From: Chamaelirium japonicum
Lineage: Eukaryota; Streptophyta; Magnoliopsida; Liliales; Melanthiaceae
Length of the DNA: 64,000 bases
Assembly: GCA_947650365.1 (NCBI GenBank)
Contig: CANTAL010000138.1
Coordinates: 372,001 to 436,000 of the forward strand
Reading direction: 5' to 3'
Below, piece by piece: positions 40,651 through 53,659 of this stretch. The notes beneath the pieces are model-generated. The model was not told the DNA's origin and ran no database searches. It saw only the letters and a list, made by a program, of their open reading frames with translations. The translations under genes and the position numbers were made by a program. Numbering within the stretch: position 1 is the stretch's first letter; each line of letters starts with the position of its first letter.

Positions 40651-41675
40651 CGACCCTGATCCATTCTAATTCATTTGCACAATCTATTCTAATTCATTCG
40701 TAGGATCCATTCTAATTCATTACTACGATCCATTCTAATTCATTCATACGATCCATTCTAATTCATTCGTACGATCCATTCTAATTCATTAGCACGATCC
40801 ATTCTAATTCATTCATATGATCCATTCTAATTCATTCGTATGTATCCATTCTAATTCATTCATACGATCCATTCTAATTCTACGATCCATTCTTACTCAT
40901 TCGTATTATCCATTTTAATTCATTCACACGAATGTATCAACTCTATTCATTCGTATGATCCATTCTAATTCATTCGCACGAATGTATCCATTCTAATTCA
41001 TTCGTACGATCCATTCTAATTCATTCGTACGATCCATTCTAATTCATTCGTACAATCTATTCTAATTCATTCGTACGATCCATTCTAATTTATTCGTACA
41101 ATCCATTCGAATTCATTCATACGATCCATTCTAATTCATTCGCACGATTGTATCCATTCTAATTCATTCGTACGATCCATTCTAATTCATTCGTACAATC
41201 CATTCTAATTCATTCGTACGATCCATTCGCATTCACTCAAACGATCCATTCTAATTCATTCATATGATCCATTCTAATTCATTCGCACGAATGTATCCAT
41301 TCTAATTCATTCGTACGATCGATTCTAATTCATTTGTACGAATGTATCCACTCTAATTCATTCATACGATCCATTCTAATTCATTCGTACGAATGTATCC
41401 ATTCCAATTCATTCGTACGATCCATTCTAATTCATTCGCACAATCTATTCTAATTCATTCGTACGATCAATTCTAATTCATTAGCATGATCCATTCTAAT
41501 TCATTCGTACTATCCATTCTAATTCCTTCGTACGATCCATTCTAATTCCTTCGTACGATCCATTCTAATTCATTTGTACGATCCATTCTAATTCCTTCGT
41601 ATGATCCATTCTAATTCATTCGTAAGGTATGATTCATTCTAATTCATTCGTACGATTCATTCTAATTTCTTCGTA
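40651..41675 (+). repeat. F block 20
   Basis: The first 300 or more bp repeat F block 3 (offset 37,350). It then shows the CGCATTCACTCAAACG marker near 41227 and a GGTATG variant at 41626. It ends at CTTCGTATGAATG. Confidence 0.92.
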
Positions 41676-42048
41676 TGAATGAATTAGAATGGATCGTTTG
41701 AGTGAATTAGAATGGATCGTACGAATGAATTAGAATGGATCGTACGAAGGAATTAGAATGGATCGTACGAAGCAATTAGAATGGATAGTACGAATGAATT
41801 AGAATGGATACCTTCGTGCAAATGAATTAGAATGGATCGTATAAATGAGTAAGATTGGATCGTACGAATGAAATAGAATGGATCGTACGAATGAATTAGA
41901 ATAGATTGTGCGAATGAATTAGAATGGATCGTACGAATGAATTAGAATGGATCGTACGAATGAATTAGAATGGATCGTATGAATGAATTAGAATGGATCG
42001 TGCGAATGAATTAGAATGGATCGTACGAATGAAATAGAATGGATTCGC
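41676..42048 (-). repeat. R block 21
   Basis: About 16 reverse units, repeating the end of R block 19 (GATAGTACG, then ATACCTTCGTGC). It ends at J1 (42043-42054). Confidence 0.92.
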
Positions 42049-42300
42049 ACGAATGTATCCATTCTAATTCATTCGTACGATCCATTCTAATTCATTCGTA
42101 CAATCCATTCTAATTCATTCGCACGATCCATTCGCATTCATTCATAGGATCCATTCTAATTCATTCGTACGATCCATTCTAATTCATTCGTACGATCCAT
42201 TCTAATTCATTTGCACGAAGGTATCCATTCTAATTCATTCGTACTATCCATTCTAATTCATTCGCACGATCCATTCTAATTCATTCTAATTTATTCATAT
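42049..42300 (+). repeat. F block 21
   Basis: About 11 forward units ending at J5 in inverted form (TTATTCATATGTGAGTGG), the reverse complement of the 31020 junction. Confidence 0.92.
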
Positions 42301-42730
42301 GTGAGTGGATCGTGTTTTTTCGTGCTAATGAATTAGAATGGATCGTACGAATGAATTAGAATGGATACATTCGTGCGAAAGAATTAGAATGGATCGTATG
42401 AATGAATTAGATTGGATCGTATAAATGAATTAGAATGGATCGTACGAATGAGTTAGAATGGATCGTGCTAATGAATTAGAATGGATCGTGCGAATGAATT
42501 AGAATGGATCGTACGAATGAATTATAATGGATCGTACGAATGAATTAGAATGGATCGTTCGAATGAATTAGAATAGATTGTGCAAACGAATTAGAATGGA
42601 TCGTACGAATGAATTAGAATGGATTGTGCGAATAAATTAGCATGGATCGTATGAATGAATTAGAATGGATCGTGCGAATGAATTAGAATATGGATCGTAC
42701 GAAGGAATTAGAATGGATCGTACGAATGAA
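42301..42730 (-). repeat. R block 22
   Basis: Opens with GTGGATCGTGTTTTTTCGTG (42305-42324), the inverted copy of the A-tract insertion at 30995-31013. It ends at J3 (GAATTC, 42728-42733). Confidence 0.93.
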
Positions 42731-45700
42731 TTCGAATGTATCCTTTCCAATTCATTCGTACGATCCATTCTAATTCCTTCGTACGATCCATTCTAATTCA
42801 TTCGTACGATCCATTCTAATTCATTCACACGATCTATTCTAATTCATTCGTACGATCCAATCTAAGTCATTCGTACGATCCATTCTAATTCATTCGCACA
42901 ATCTATTCTAATTCATTCGTACGATCCATTCTAATTCATTCGCACGATCCATTCTAATTCATTCATACGATCCATTCTATTTTATTCGTACGATCCATTC
43001 TTACTCATTCGTACGATCCATTCTAATTTATTTGCACGAAGGTATCCATTCTAATTCATTCGTACTATCCATTCTAATTCCTTCGTACGATCCATTCTAA
43101 TTCCTTCGTACGATCCATTCTAATTCATTCGTACGATCCATTTTAATTCCTTCGTATGATCCATTCTAATTCATTCATACGGTATGATTCATTCTAATTC
43201 ATTCGTACGATTCATTCTAATTCAATCCATTCTAATTCATTCATACGATCCATTCCAATTCATTCGTATGATTCATTCTAATTCAATCCATTCTAATTCA
43301 TTCGTACGATCCATTCCAATTCATTCGTACGATTCATTCTAATTCAATCCATTCTAATTCATTCGTACGATCCATTCTTACTCATTCGTACGATCCATTC
43401 TAAATCATTCGCACGAATGAATCCATTCTAATTCATTCGTATGATCCATTCTAATTCATTCGCATGAATGTATCTATTCTAATTCATTCGTACGATCCAT
43501 TCTATCTCATTCGTACAATCCATTCTATTTCATTCGTACGATCCATTCTAATTCATTCGCACGATCCATTCTAATTAATTCGCAGGATCCATTCTAATTC
43601 ATTCGTACGATCGATTCTAATTCATTCGCACGATCCATTCTAATTCATTCGTACGATCCATTCTAATTCATTCGCACAATCTATTCTAATTCATTCATAC
43701 GATCCATTCTAATTTATTCGCACGATCCATTCTAATTCCTTCGTATGATCCATTCTAATTCATTCGTACGGTATGATTCATTCTAATTCATTCGTACGAT
43801 TCATTCTAATTCAATCCATTCTAATTCATTCGTATGATCCATTCTAATTCATTCGTACGATCCATTCTAATTCATTCGTACGATTCATTCTAATTCAATC
43901 CATTCTAATTTATTTGTACGATCCATTCTTACTCATTCGTACGATCCATTCTAATTTATTCGCACGAATAAATCCATTCTAATTCATTCGTATGATCCAT
44001 TCTAATTCATTCGCATGAATGTATCCATTCTAATTCATTCGTACGATCCATTCTATCTCATTCGTACAATCCATTCTATTTCATTCGTACGATCCATTCT
44101 AATTCATTCGCACGATCCATTCTAAATCATTCGCATGATCCATTCTAATTCATTCGCATGAATGTATCCATTCTAATTCATTCGTACGATCCATTCTATC
44201 TCATTCGTACAATCCATTCTATTTCATTCGTACGATCCATTCTAATTCATTCGTATGATCCATTCTAATTCATTCGCATGAATGTATCCATTCTAATTCA
44301 TTCGTACGATCCATTCTAGCTCATTCGTACGATTTATTCTAATTCATTCGCACAAATATATCCTTTCTAATTCATTCGTACAATCCATTCTAATTCATTC
44401 GCACAGTCTATTCTAATTCATTAGTACGATCCATTCTAATTCATTCGTACGATCCATTTTAATTCATTAGCACGATCCAAATTCATTTATCCGTACGATC
44501 TATTCTATTTCATTCGTAGGATCCATTCTTATCATACGATCCATTCTAATTCAATCCATTCTAATTCATTCGTACGATCCATTCTAATTCATTCGTACGA
44601 TCCATTCTAATTCATTCGTACGATTCATTCTAATTCAATCCATTCTAATTCATTCGTACGATCCATTCTTACTCATTCGTACGATCCATTCTAATTCATT
44701 CGCACGAATGAATCCATTCTAATTCATTCGTATGATCCATTCTAATTCATTCGCATGAATGTATCCATTATAATTCATTCGTACGATCCATTCTATCTCA
44801 TTCGTACAATCCATTCTATTTCATTCGTACGAATGTATCCATTCTAATTCATTCGTACGATCCATTCTAATTCCTTTGTACGATCCATTCTAATTCATTC
44901 CCATGAATGTATCCATTCTAATTCATTCGCACGATCCATTCTAATTCATTCACACTCATACGATCCATTCTAATTCATTCGCACGAATGTATCCTTTCTA
45001 ATTCATTCGTACGATCCATTCTAATTCATTCGCACAATCTATTCTAATTCATTCGAACGATCCATTCTAATTCATTAGCATGATCCATTCTAATTCATTC
45101 GTACGATCTATTCTATTTCATTCGTACAATCCATTCTTACTCAATCGTATGATCCATTCTAATCCATTCGCAGAATCTATTCTAATTTATTCGTACGATC
45201 CATTCTATTTCATTCGTACGATCCATTCTAATTCATACGATCTATTCTATTTCATTCAAACGATCCATTTTAGTTCATTCGCACGATCCATTCTAATTCA
45301 TTCATACGATCCATTCTAATTCATTCGCACGATCCATTCTCCATTCTAATTCCTTCGTACTATCCATTCTATTTCATTCATACGATCCATTCTAATTCAT
45401 TCATACGATCTATTCTAATTCTTTCGCACGAATGTATCCATTCTAATTCATTCGTACGATCCATTCTAATTCATTCGCACGATCCATTCTAATTCATTAA
45501 TACGATCCGTTCTAATTCATTCGTACGATCCATTCTAATTCATTCGCACGATCCATTCTAATTCATTAATACGATCCATTCTAATTCATTCGCGCGATCC
45601 ATTCGAATTCATTCATACGATCCATTCTAATTTATTCGCACGATCCATTCTAATTCATTCATATGATCCATTCTAATTCATTCGCACGATCCATTCTTAC

Positions 45701-45951
45701 TCATTCGTACGATCCATTCTAATTCATTCGCACAATCCATTCTAATTCTTTTGCACGAATCTATTCATTCTAATTCATTCGTACGATCCATTCTAATTCA
45801 TTCGTATGATCTATTCTAATTCATTCGCATGATCCATTATAATTCATTCATACGATCCAATCTAATTCATTCGTACGATCCATTCTAATTCATTCGCACG
45901 AATGTATCAACTCTAATTCATTCGTACGATCCATTCTAATTCATTCATACA
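42731..45951 (+). repeat. F block 22, 3.2 kb
   Basis: Forward units forming most of the first copy of the 7.3-kb tandem repeat, with GGTATG markers at 43181 and 43770, CCAAATTC at 44479 and a cassette at 45080-45319. It ends at J2 in inverted form (ATACATGTACG, 45948-45955). Confidence 0.94.
45080..45319 (+). repeat. 240-bp cassette, forward copy
   Basis: Full length, with several private changes (CGCAGAATC, TTATTCGTACG, TTTAGTTC). Its partner in the second 7.3-kb copy (52834) lacks them, so they arose after that duplication or were corrected there. Confidence 0.93.
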
Positions 45952-47483
45952 TGTACGAATGAATTAGAATGGATACATTCGTGCGAATGAATTAGAATGG
46001 ATCGTATGAATGAATTAGATTGGATCGTATGCATGAATTAGAATGGATCGTGCGAATGAATTAGAATGGATTGTACGAATTAATTAGAATGGATCGAACG
46101 AATGAATTAGAATGGATACATTCGTGCAAAAGAATTAGAATGGATTGTATGAATGAATTAGAATGGATCGTGCGAATGAATTAGAATGGATCGTACGAAT
46201 GAATTAGAATGGATACATTCGTGCGAAAGAATTAGAATAGATCGTATGAATAAATTAGAATGGATCGTATGAATGAAATAGAATGGATCGTACGAAGGAA
46301 TTAGAATGGAGAATGGATCGTGCGAATGAATTAGAATGGATCGTATGAATGAATTAGAATGGATCGTGCGAACGAATTAAAATGGATCGTATGAGTGAAA
46401 TAGAATGGATCGTATGAATTAGAATGGATCGTACGAATGAAATAGAATGGATCGTACGAATGAATTAGAATAGATTGTGCGAATGGATTAGAATGGATCA
46501 TACGATTGAGTAAGAATGGATTGTACGAATGAAATAGAATAGATCGTACGAATGAATTAGAATGGATCATGCTAATAAATTAGAATGGATCGTTCGAATG
46601 AATTAGAATAGATTGTGCAAATGAATTAGAATGGATCGTACGAATGAATTAGAAAGGATACATTCGTGCGAATGAATTAGAATGGATCGTATGAGTGTGA
46701 ATGAATTAGAATGGATCGTGCGAATGAATTAGAATGGATCGTGTGAATGAATTAGAATGGATCGTACGAATGAAATCGAATGGATTGTACGAATGAGATA
46801 GAATGGATCGTATGAATGAATTAGAATGGATATATTCATGCGAATGAATTAGAATGGATCATACGAATGAATTAGAATGGATTCATTCGTGCGAATGAAT
46901 TAGAATGGATCGTACGAATGAGTAAGAATGAATCGTACGAATGAATTAGAATGGATTGAATTAGAATGAATCGTACGAATGAATTAGAATGGATCGTACG
47001 AATGAATTAGAATGGATCGTACGAATGAATTAGAATGGATTAAATTAGAATGAATCGTATGAATGAATTAGAATGAATCATACCGTACGAATGAATTAGA
47101 ATGGATCATACGAAGGAATTAGAATGGATCGTACGAATGAATTAGAATGGATCGTACAAATGAATTAGAATGGATCGTACGAAGGGATTAGAATGGATCG
47201 TACGAAGGAATTAGAATGGATAGTACGAATGAATTCGAATGGATACCTTCGTGCAAATGAATTAGAATGGATCGTACAAATGAGTAAGAATGGATCGTAC
47301 GAATGAATTAGAATGGATCGTATGAATGAATTAGAATGGATCATGCGAATGAATTAGAATGGATCGTACGAATGAATTAGAATGGATCGTACGAATGAAT
47401 TAGAATGGTTCGTATGAATGAATTAGAATGGATCGTGCGAATGAATTAGAATGGATCGTACGAATGAAATAGAATGGATTTGC
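45952..47483 (-). repeat. R block 23
   Basis: Reverse arm with cassette 46331-46570, CATACCG at 47079 and GATAGTACG at 47219. It ends at a J1 variant (ATTTGCACGACT, 47478-47489). Confidence 0.93.
46331..46570 (-). repeat. 240-bp cassette, reverse copy 4
   Basis: Full-length inverted copy; pairs with 54039-54278 across the 7.3-kb repeat. Both share CGTATGAGTG where other reverse copies have CGTATGAATG. Confidence 0.93.
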
Positions 47484-47825
47484 ACGACTGTATCCATTCT
47501 AATTCATTCGTACGATCCATTCTAATTCATTCGTACAATCCATTCTAATTCATTCGCACGATCCATTCGCATTCACTCAAACGATCCATTCTAATTCATT
47601 CATATGATCCATTCTAATTCATTCGCACGAATGTATCCATTCTAATTCATTCGTACAATCCATTCTAATTCATTTGTACGAATGTATCCACTCTAATTCA
47701 TTCATACGATCCATTCTAATTCATTCGCACGAATGTATCTATTCCAATTCATTCGTACGATCCATTCTAATTCATTCGCACAATCTATTCTAATTCATTC
47801 GTACGATCAATTCTAATTCATTAGC

Positions 47826-48065
47826 ATGATCCATTCTAATTCATTCTTACGATCTATTCTATTTCATTCGTACAATCCATTCTTACTCAATCGTATGATC
47901 CATTCTAATCCATTCGCACAATCTATTCTAATTCATTCGTACGATCCATTCTATTTCATTCGTACGATCCATTCTAATTCATACGATCCATTCTATTTCA
48001 TTCATACGATCCATTTTAATTCATTCGCACGATCCATACTAACTCATTCATACGATCCATTCTAA
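47826..48065 (+). repeat. 240-bp cassette, forward copy
   Basis: Full length; pairs with 55580-55819. Located 342 bp after the J1 switch, as in three other copies. Confidence 0.94.
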
Positions 48066-48735
48066 TTCATTCGTATGATCCATTCTAATTTCTTCGTATG
48101 ATCTATTCTAATTCCTTCATGCGATCCATTCTAATTCCTTCGTACGATCCATTCAAATTCATTCGCACGAATCTATCCATTCTAATTCATTAGTACGATC
48201 CATTCTAATTCATTCGCACGATCCATTCTAATTCATTAATACGATCCAATCTAATTCATTCATACGCTCTATTCTAATTCATTCGCACGAATATATCCTT
48301 TCTAATTCATTCGTACGATCCATTCTAATTCATTCGCACAATCTATTCTAATTCATTAGTACGATCCATTCTAATTCATTCGTACGATCCATTCTAATTC
48401 ATTAGCATGATCCAAATTCATTTATCCGTACGATCTATTCTATTTCATTCGTACAATCCATTCTTATCGCACGATCCATTCTAATTCATTCGCACGATCC
48501 ATTCTCCATTCTAATTCCTTCGTACGATCCATTCTAATTCCTTCGTATCCATTCTAATTCACTCATACGATCCATTCTAATTCATTCATACGATCCATTC
48601 TAATTCATTCGCATGAATGTATCCATTCTAATTCATTCGTACGATCCATTTTAATTCATTCGCACAATCTATTCTAATTCATTCATACGATCCATCCTAA
48701 TTCATTCGCACGAATGTATCCATTCTAATTCATTT

Positions 48736-49041
48736 GTACAATCCATTCTATTTCATTCGTACGATCCATTCTTACTCATTCGTACGATCCTTTCGTATCC
48801 ATTCTAATTCATTCGTACGATCTATTCTAATTCATTCGTACAATCCATTCTATTTCATTCGTACGATCCATTCTTACTCATTCGTACGATCCTTTCGTAT
48901 CCATTCTAATTCATTCGTACGATCTATTCTAATTCATTCGTACAATCCATTCTATTTCATTCGTACGATCCATTCTTACTCATTCGTACGATCCTTTCGT
49001 ATCCATTCTAATTCATTCGTACGATCTATTCTAATTCATTC
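48736..49041 (+). repeat. 102-bp triplication
   Basis: Three consecutive copies, starting at 48736, 48838 and 48940, marked by GTACAATCC at each start and by TTTCGTATCC at 48791, 48893 and 48995. The paired copy at 56.5 kb, and the related sites at 38.7, 58.1 and 63.1 kb, have one copy with ATTCGTATCC. The A-to-T change therefore arose once and was then amplified. Because 102 is divisible by 3, it creates an open 34-residue pseudo-repeat with no coding meaning. Confidence 0.95.
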
Positions 49042-49643
49042 GTATGATCCATTCTAATTCATTAATACGATCCAATCTAATTCATTCATACGATCCATTC
49101 TAATTCATTCGTACGATCCATTCTAATTCATTCGTACGATCCATTCTAATTCATTCGCACGATCCATTCTAATTCATTCGCACGATCCATTCTAATTCAT
49201 TCATACGATCCATTCTAATTCATTCGTACGATCCATTCTAATTCATTCGCACGATCCAATCTAATTCATTCATATGATCCATTCTAATTCATTCGTACGA
49301 TCCATTCTAATTCATTCGCACGATCCATTCTAATTAATTCGCACGATCCATTCTAATTCATTCGCACGATCCATTCTAATTCATTCGTACGATTCATTCT
49401 AATTCAATCCATTCTAATTCATTCGCACGATCCATTCTAATTCATTCGTTCGATCCATTCTAATTCAGTCGTACGATCCATTCTAATTCATTTGTATGAA
49501 TGTATCCACTCTAATTCATTCATACGATCCATTCTAATTCATTCGCACGAATGTATCCATTCCAATTCATTCGTACGATCCATTCTAATTCATTCGCACA
49601 ATCTATTCTAATTCATTCGTACGATCAATTCTAATTCATTAGC

Positions 49644-49883
49644 ATGATCCATTCTAATTCATTCGTACGATCTATTCTATTTCATTCGTACAATCCATTC
49701 TTACTCAATCGTATGATCCATTCTAATCCATTCGCACAATCTATTCTAATTCATTCGTACGATCCATTCTATTTCATTCGTACGATCCATTCTAATTCAT
49801 ACGATCCATTCTATTTCATTCATACGATCCATTTTAATTCATTCGCACGATCCATTCTAAATCATTCATACGATCCATTCTAA
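49644..49883 (+). repeat. 240-bp cassette, forward copy
   Basis: Full length. The partner in the second 7.3-kb copy (57171) has lost about 42 bp including the 19-bp unit. Confidence 0.93.
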
Positions 49884-52833
49884 TTCATTCGTACGATCCA
49901 TTCTAATTTCTTCGTATGATCTATTCTAATTCCTTTGTACGATCCATTCTAATTCCTTCGTACGATCCATTCAAATTCATTCGCACGAATCTATCCATTC
50001 TAATTCATTCGTACGATCCATTCTAATTCATTCGCACGATCCATTCTAATTCATTAATACGTTCCAACCTAATTCATTCATGCGATCTATTCTAATTCAT
50101 TCACACGAATGTATCCTTTCTAATTCATTCGTACGATCCATTCTAATTCATTCGCACAATCTATTCTAATTCATTAGTACGATCCATTCTAATTCATTCG
50201 CACAATCTATTCTAATTCATTCGTACGATCCATTCTAATTCATTCGCACGATCCATTCTAATTCATTCATACGATCCATTCTATTTCATTCGTACGATCC
50301 ATTCTTACTCATTCGTACGATCCATTCTAATTCATTTGCACGAAGGTATCCATTCTAATTCATTCGTAATATCCATTCTAATTCCTTCGTACGATCCATT
50401 CTAATTCCTTCGTACGATCCATTCTAATTCATTCATACGATCCATTCTAATTCATTCGTACGATCCATTTTAATTCCTTCGTATGATCCATTCTAATTCA
50501 TTCATACGGTATGATTCATTCTAATTCATTCGTACGATTCATTCTAATTCAATCCATTCTAATTCATTCGTACGATCCATTCTAATTCATTCGTACGATT
50601 CATTCTAAGTCAATCCATTCTAATTCATTCGTACGATCCATTCTTACTCATTCGTACGATCCATTCTAAATCATTCGCACAAATGAATCCATTCTAATTC
50701 ATTCGTATGATCCATTCTAATTCATTCGCATGAATATATCCATTCTAATTCATTCGTACGATTCATTCGTACGATCCATTCTATCTCATTCGTACAATCC
50801 ATTCTATTTCATTCGTACGATCCATTCTAATTCATTCGCACGATCCATTCTAATTCATTCGCAGGATCCATTCTAATTCATTCGTACGATCGATTCTAAT
50901 TCATTCGCACGATCCATTCTAATTCATTCGTACGATCCATTCTAATTCATTCGCACAATCTATTCTAATTCATTCATACGATCCATTCTAATTTATTCGC
51001 ACGATCCATTCTAATTCCTTCGTATGATCCATTCTAATTCATTCGTACGGTATGATTCATTCTAATTCATTCGTACGATTCATTCTAATAAAATCCATTC
51101 TAATTCATTCGTAGGATCCATTCTAATTCATTCGTACGATCCATTCTAATTCATTCGTACGATTCATTCTAATTCAATCCATTCTAATTCATTCGTACGA
51201 TCCATTCTTACTCATTCGTACGATCCATTCTAATTCATTCGCACGAATGAATCCATTCTAATTCATTCGTATGATCCATTCTAATTCATTCGCATGAATG
51301 TATCCATTCTAATTCATTCGTACGATCCATTCTATCTCATTCGTACAATCCATTCTATTTTATTCGTACGATCCTTTCTAATTCATTCGCACGATCCATT
51401 CTAATTCATTCGCATGATCCATTCTAATTCATTCGCATGAATGTATCCATTCTAATTCATTCGTACGATCCATTCTATCTCATTCGTACAATCCATTCTA
51501 TTTCATTTGTACGATCCATTTTAATTCATTCGTATGATCCATTCTAATTCATTCGCATGAATGTATCCATTTTAATTCATTCGTATGATCCATTCTAATT
51601 CATTCGCATGAATGTATCCATTCTAATTCATTCGTACGATTCATTCGCATGAATGTATCCATTCGTACAATCTATTCTAATTCATTCGTACTATCCATTC
51701 TAATTCATTCGCATGATCCATTCTAATTCATTCATACGATCCATTCTAATTCATTCGTACGATCCATTCTTACTCATTTGTACGATCCATTCAAATTCAT
51801 TTGCACGAAGGTATCCATTCTAATTCATTCGTACTATCCATTCTAATTCCTTCGTACGATTCATTCTAATTCCTTCGTACGATCCATTCTAATTCATTCG
51901 TACGATCCATTCTAATTCATTCGTACGATCCATTCTAATTCCTTCGTATGATCCATTCTAATTCATTCGTACGGTATGATTCATTCTAATTCATTCGTAC
52001 GATTCATTCTAATTCAATCCATTCTAATTCATTCGTACGATCCATTCTAATTCATTCGTACGATCCATTCTAATTCATTCGCACGAATATATCCTTTCTA
52101 ATTCATTCGTACGATCCATTCTAATTCATTCGCACCATCTATTCTAATTCATTAGTACGATCCATTCTAATTCATTCGTACGATCCATTCTAATTCATTA
52201 GCACGATCCAAATTCATTTATCCGTACGATCTATTCTATTTCATTCGTACGATCCATTCTTATCGTACGATCCATTCTAATTCAATCCATTCTAATTCAT
52301 TCGTACGATCCATTCTAATTCATTCTTACGATCCATTCTAATTCATTCGTACGATTCATTCTAATTCAATCCATTCTAATTCATTAGTACGATCCATTCT
52401 TACTCATTCGTACGATCCATTCTAATTCATTCGCACGAATGAATCCATTCTAATTCATTCGTATGATCCATTCTAATTCATTCGCATGAATGTATCCATT
52501 ATAATTCATTCGTACGATCCATTCTATCTCATTCGTACAATCCATTCTATTTCATTTGTACGAATGTATCCATTCTAATTCATTCGTACGATCCATTCTA
52601 ATTCCTTCGTACGATCCATTCTAATTCCTTCGTATGATCCATTCTAATTCATTCCCATGAATGTATCCATTCTAATTCATTCGCACGATCCATTCTAATT
52701 CATTCACACTCATACGATCCATTCTAATTCATTCGCACGAATGTATCCTTTCTAATTCATTCGTACGATCCATTCTAATTCATTCGCACAATCTATTCTA
52801 ATTCATTCGAACGATCCATTCTAATTCATTACC

Positions 52834-53073
52834 ATGATCCATTCTAATTCATTCGTACGATCTATTCTATTTCATTCGTACAATCCATTCTTACTCAATC
52901 GTTTGATCCATTCTAATCCATTCGCACAATCTATTCTAATTCATTCGTACGATCCATTCTATTTCATTCGTACGATCCATTCTAATTCATACGATCCATT
53001 CTATTTCATTCATACGATCCATTTTAATTCATTCGCACGATCCATTCTAATTCATTCATACGATCCATTCTAA
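52834..53073 (+). repeat. 240-bp cassette, forward copy
   Basis: Full length; pairs with 45080-45319. It has TACCATGATCC at the left edge and CGTTTGATCC in place of CGTATGATCC. Confidence 0.93.
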
Positions 53074-53659
53074 TTCATTCGCACGATCCATTCTCCACTC
53101 TAATTCCTTCGTACTATCCATTCTATTTCATTCATACGATCCATTCTAATTCATTCAAACGATCTATTCTAATTCTTTCGCACGAATGTATCCATTCTAA
53201 TTCATTCGTACGATCCATTCTATTTCATTCGCACGATCCATTCTAATTCATTAATACGATCCGTTCTAATTCATTCGTACGATCCATTCTAATTCATTCG
53301 CACGATCCATTCTAATTCATTAATACGATCCATTCTAATTCATTCGCGCGATCCATTCGAATTCATTCATACGATCCATTCTAATTTATTCGCACGATCC
53401 ATTCTAATTCATTCATATGATCCATTCTAATTCATTCGCACAATCCATTCTAATTCTTTTGCACGAATGTATCCATTCTAATTCATTCGTACGATCCATT
53501 CTAATTCATTCGTATGATCTATTCTAATTCATTCGCATGATCCATTATAATTCATTCATACGATCCAATCTAATTCATTCGTACGATCCATTCTAATTCA
53601 TTCGCACGAATGTATCAACTCTAATTCATTCGTACGATCCATTCTAATTCATTCATACA

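Larger units (their letters stand above)
42880..50184. repeat. 7.3-kb higher-order tandem repeat, copy 1
   Basis: F arm, J2, R arm, J1, F arm. Landmarks pair with the next copy at offsets 7,304, 7,327, 7,279, 7,731, 7,754, 7,708, 7,754, 7,754 and 7,508 from left to right. Most steps are multiples of 23 (23, 23, 46, 46), showing unit gain and loss. The +452 step marks an expansion in copy 2 around 51.3-52.1 kb. Confidence 0.88.
47484..53659 (+). repeat. F block 23, 6.2 kb (longest block)
   Basis: Forward units containing the end of the first 7.3-kb copy and the start of the second (boundary about 50185). It includes cassettes at 47826, 49644 and 52834, a 102-bp triplication (48736-49041), and GGTATG markers at 50508, 51049 and 51974. 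It ends at J2 (53656-53663). Confidence 0.94.

Noticed and set aside
42228-42330. Terminator-like T6 run after a dyad at the J5 switch
   Set aside because: It is the inverted copy of the A-tract at 31.0 kb, both inside satellite with no transcription unit nearby.
48734-49057. 34-residue tandem repeats (102 bp), superficially like a TAL-effector repeat length
   Set aside because: Only the period coincides. The residues (IHS, SFVR, NPFYFI) are the generic satellite translation and show none of the TAL repeat consensus.
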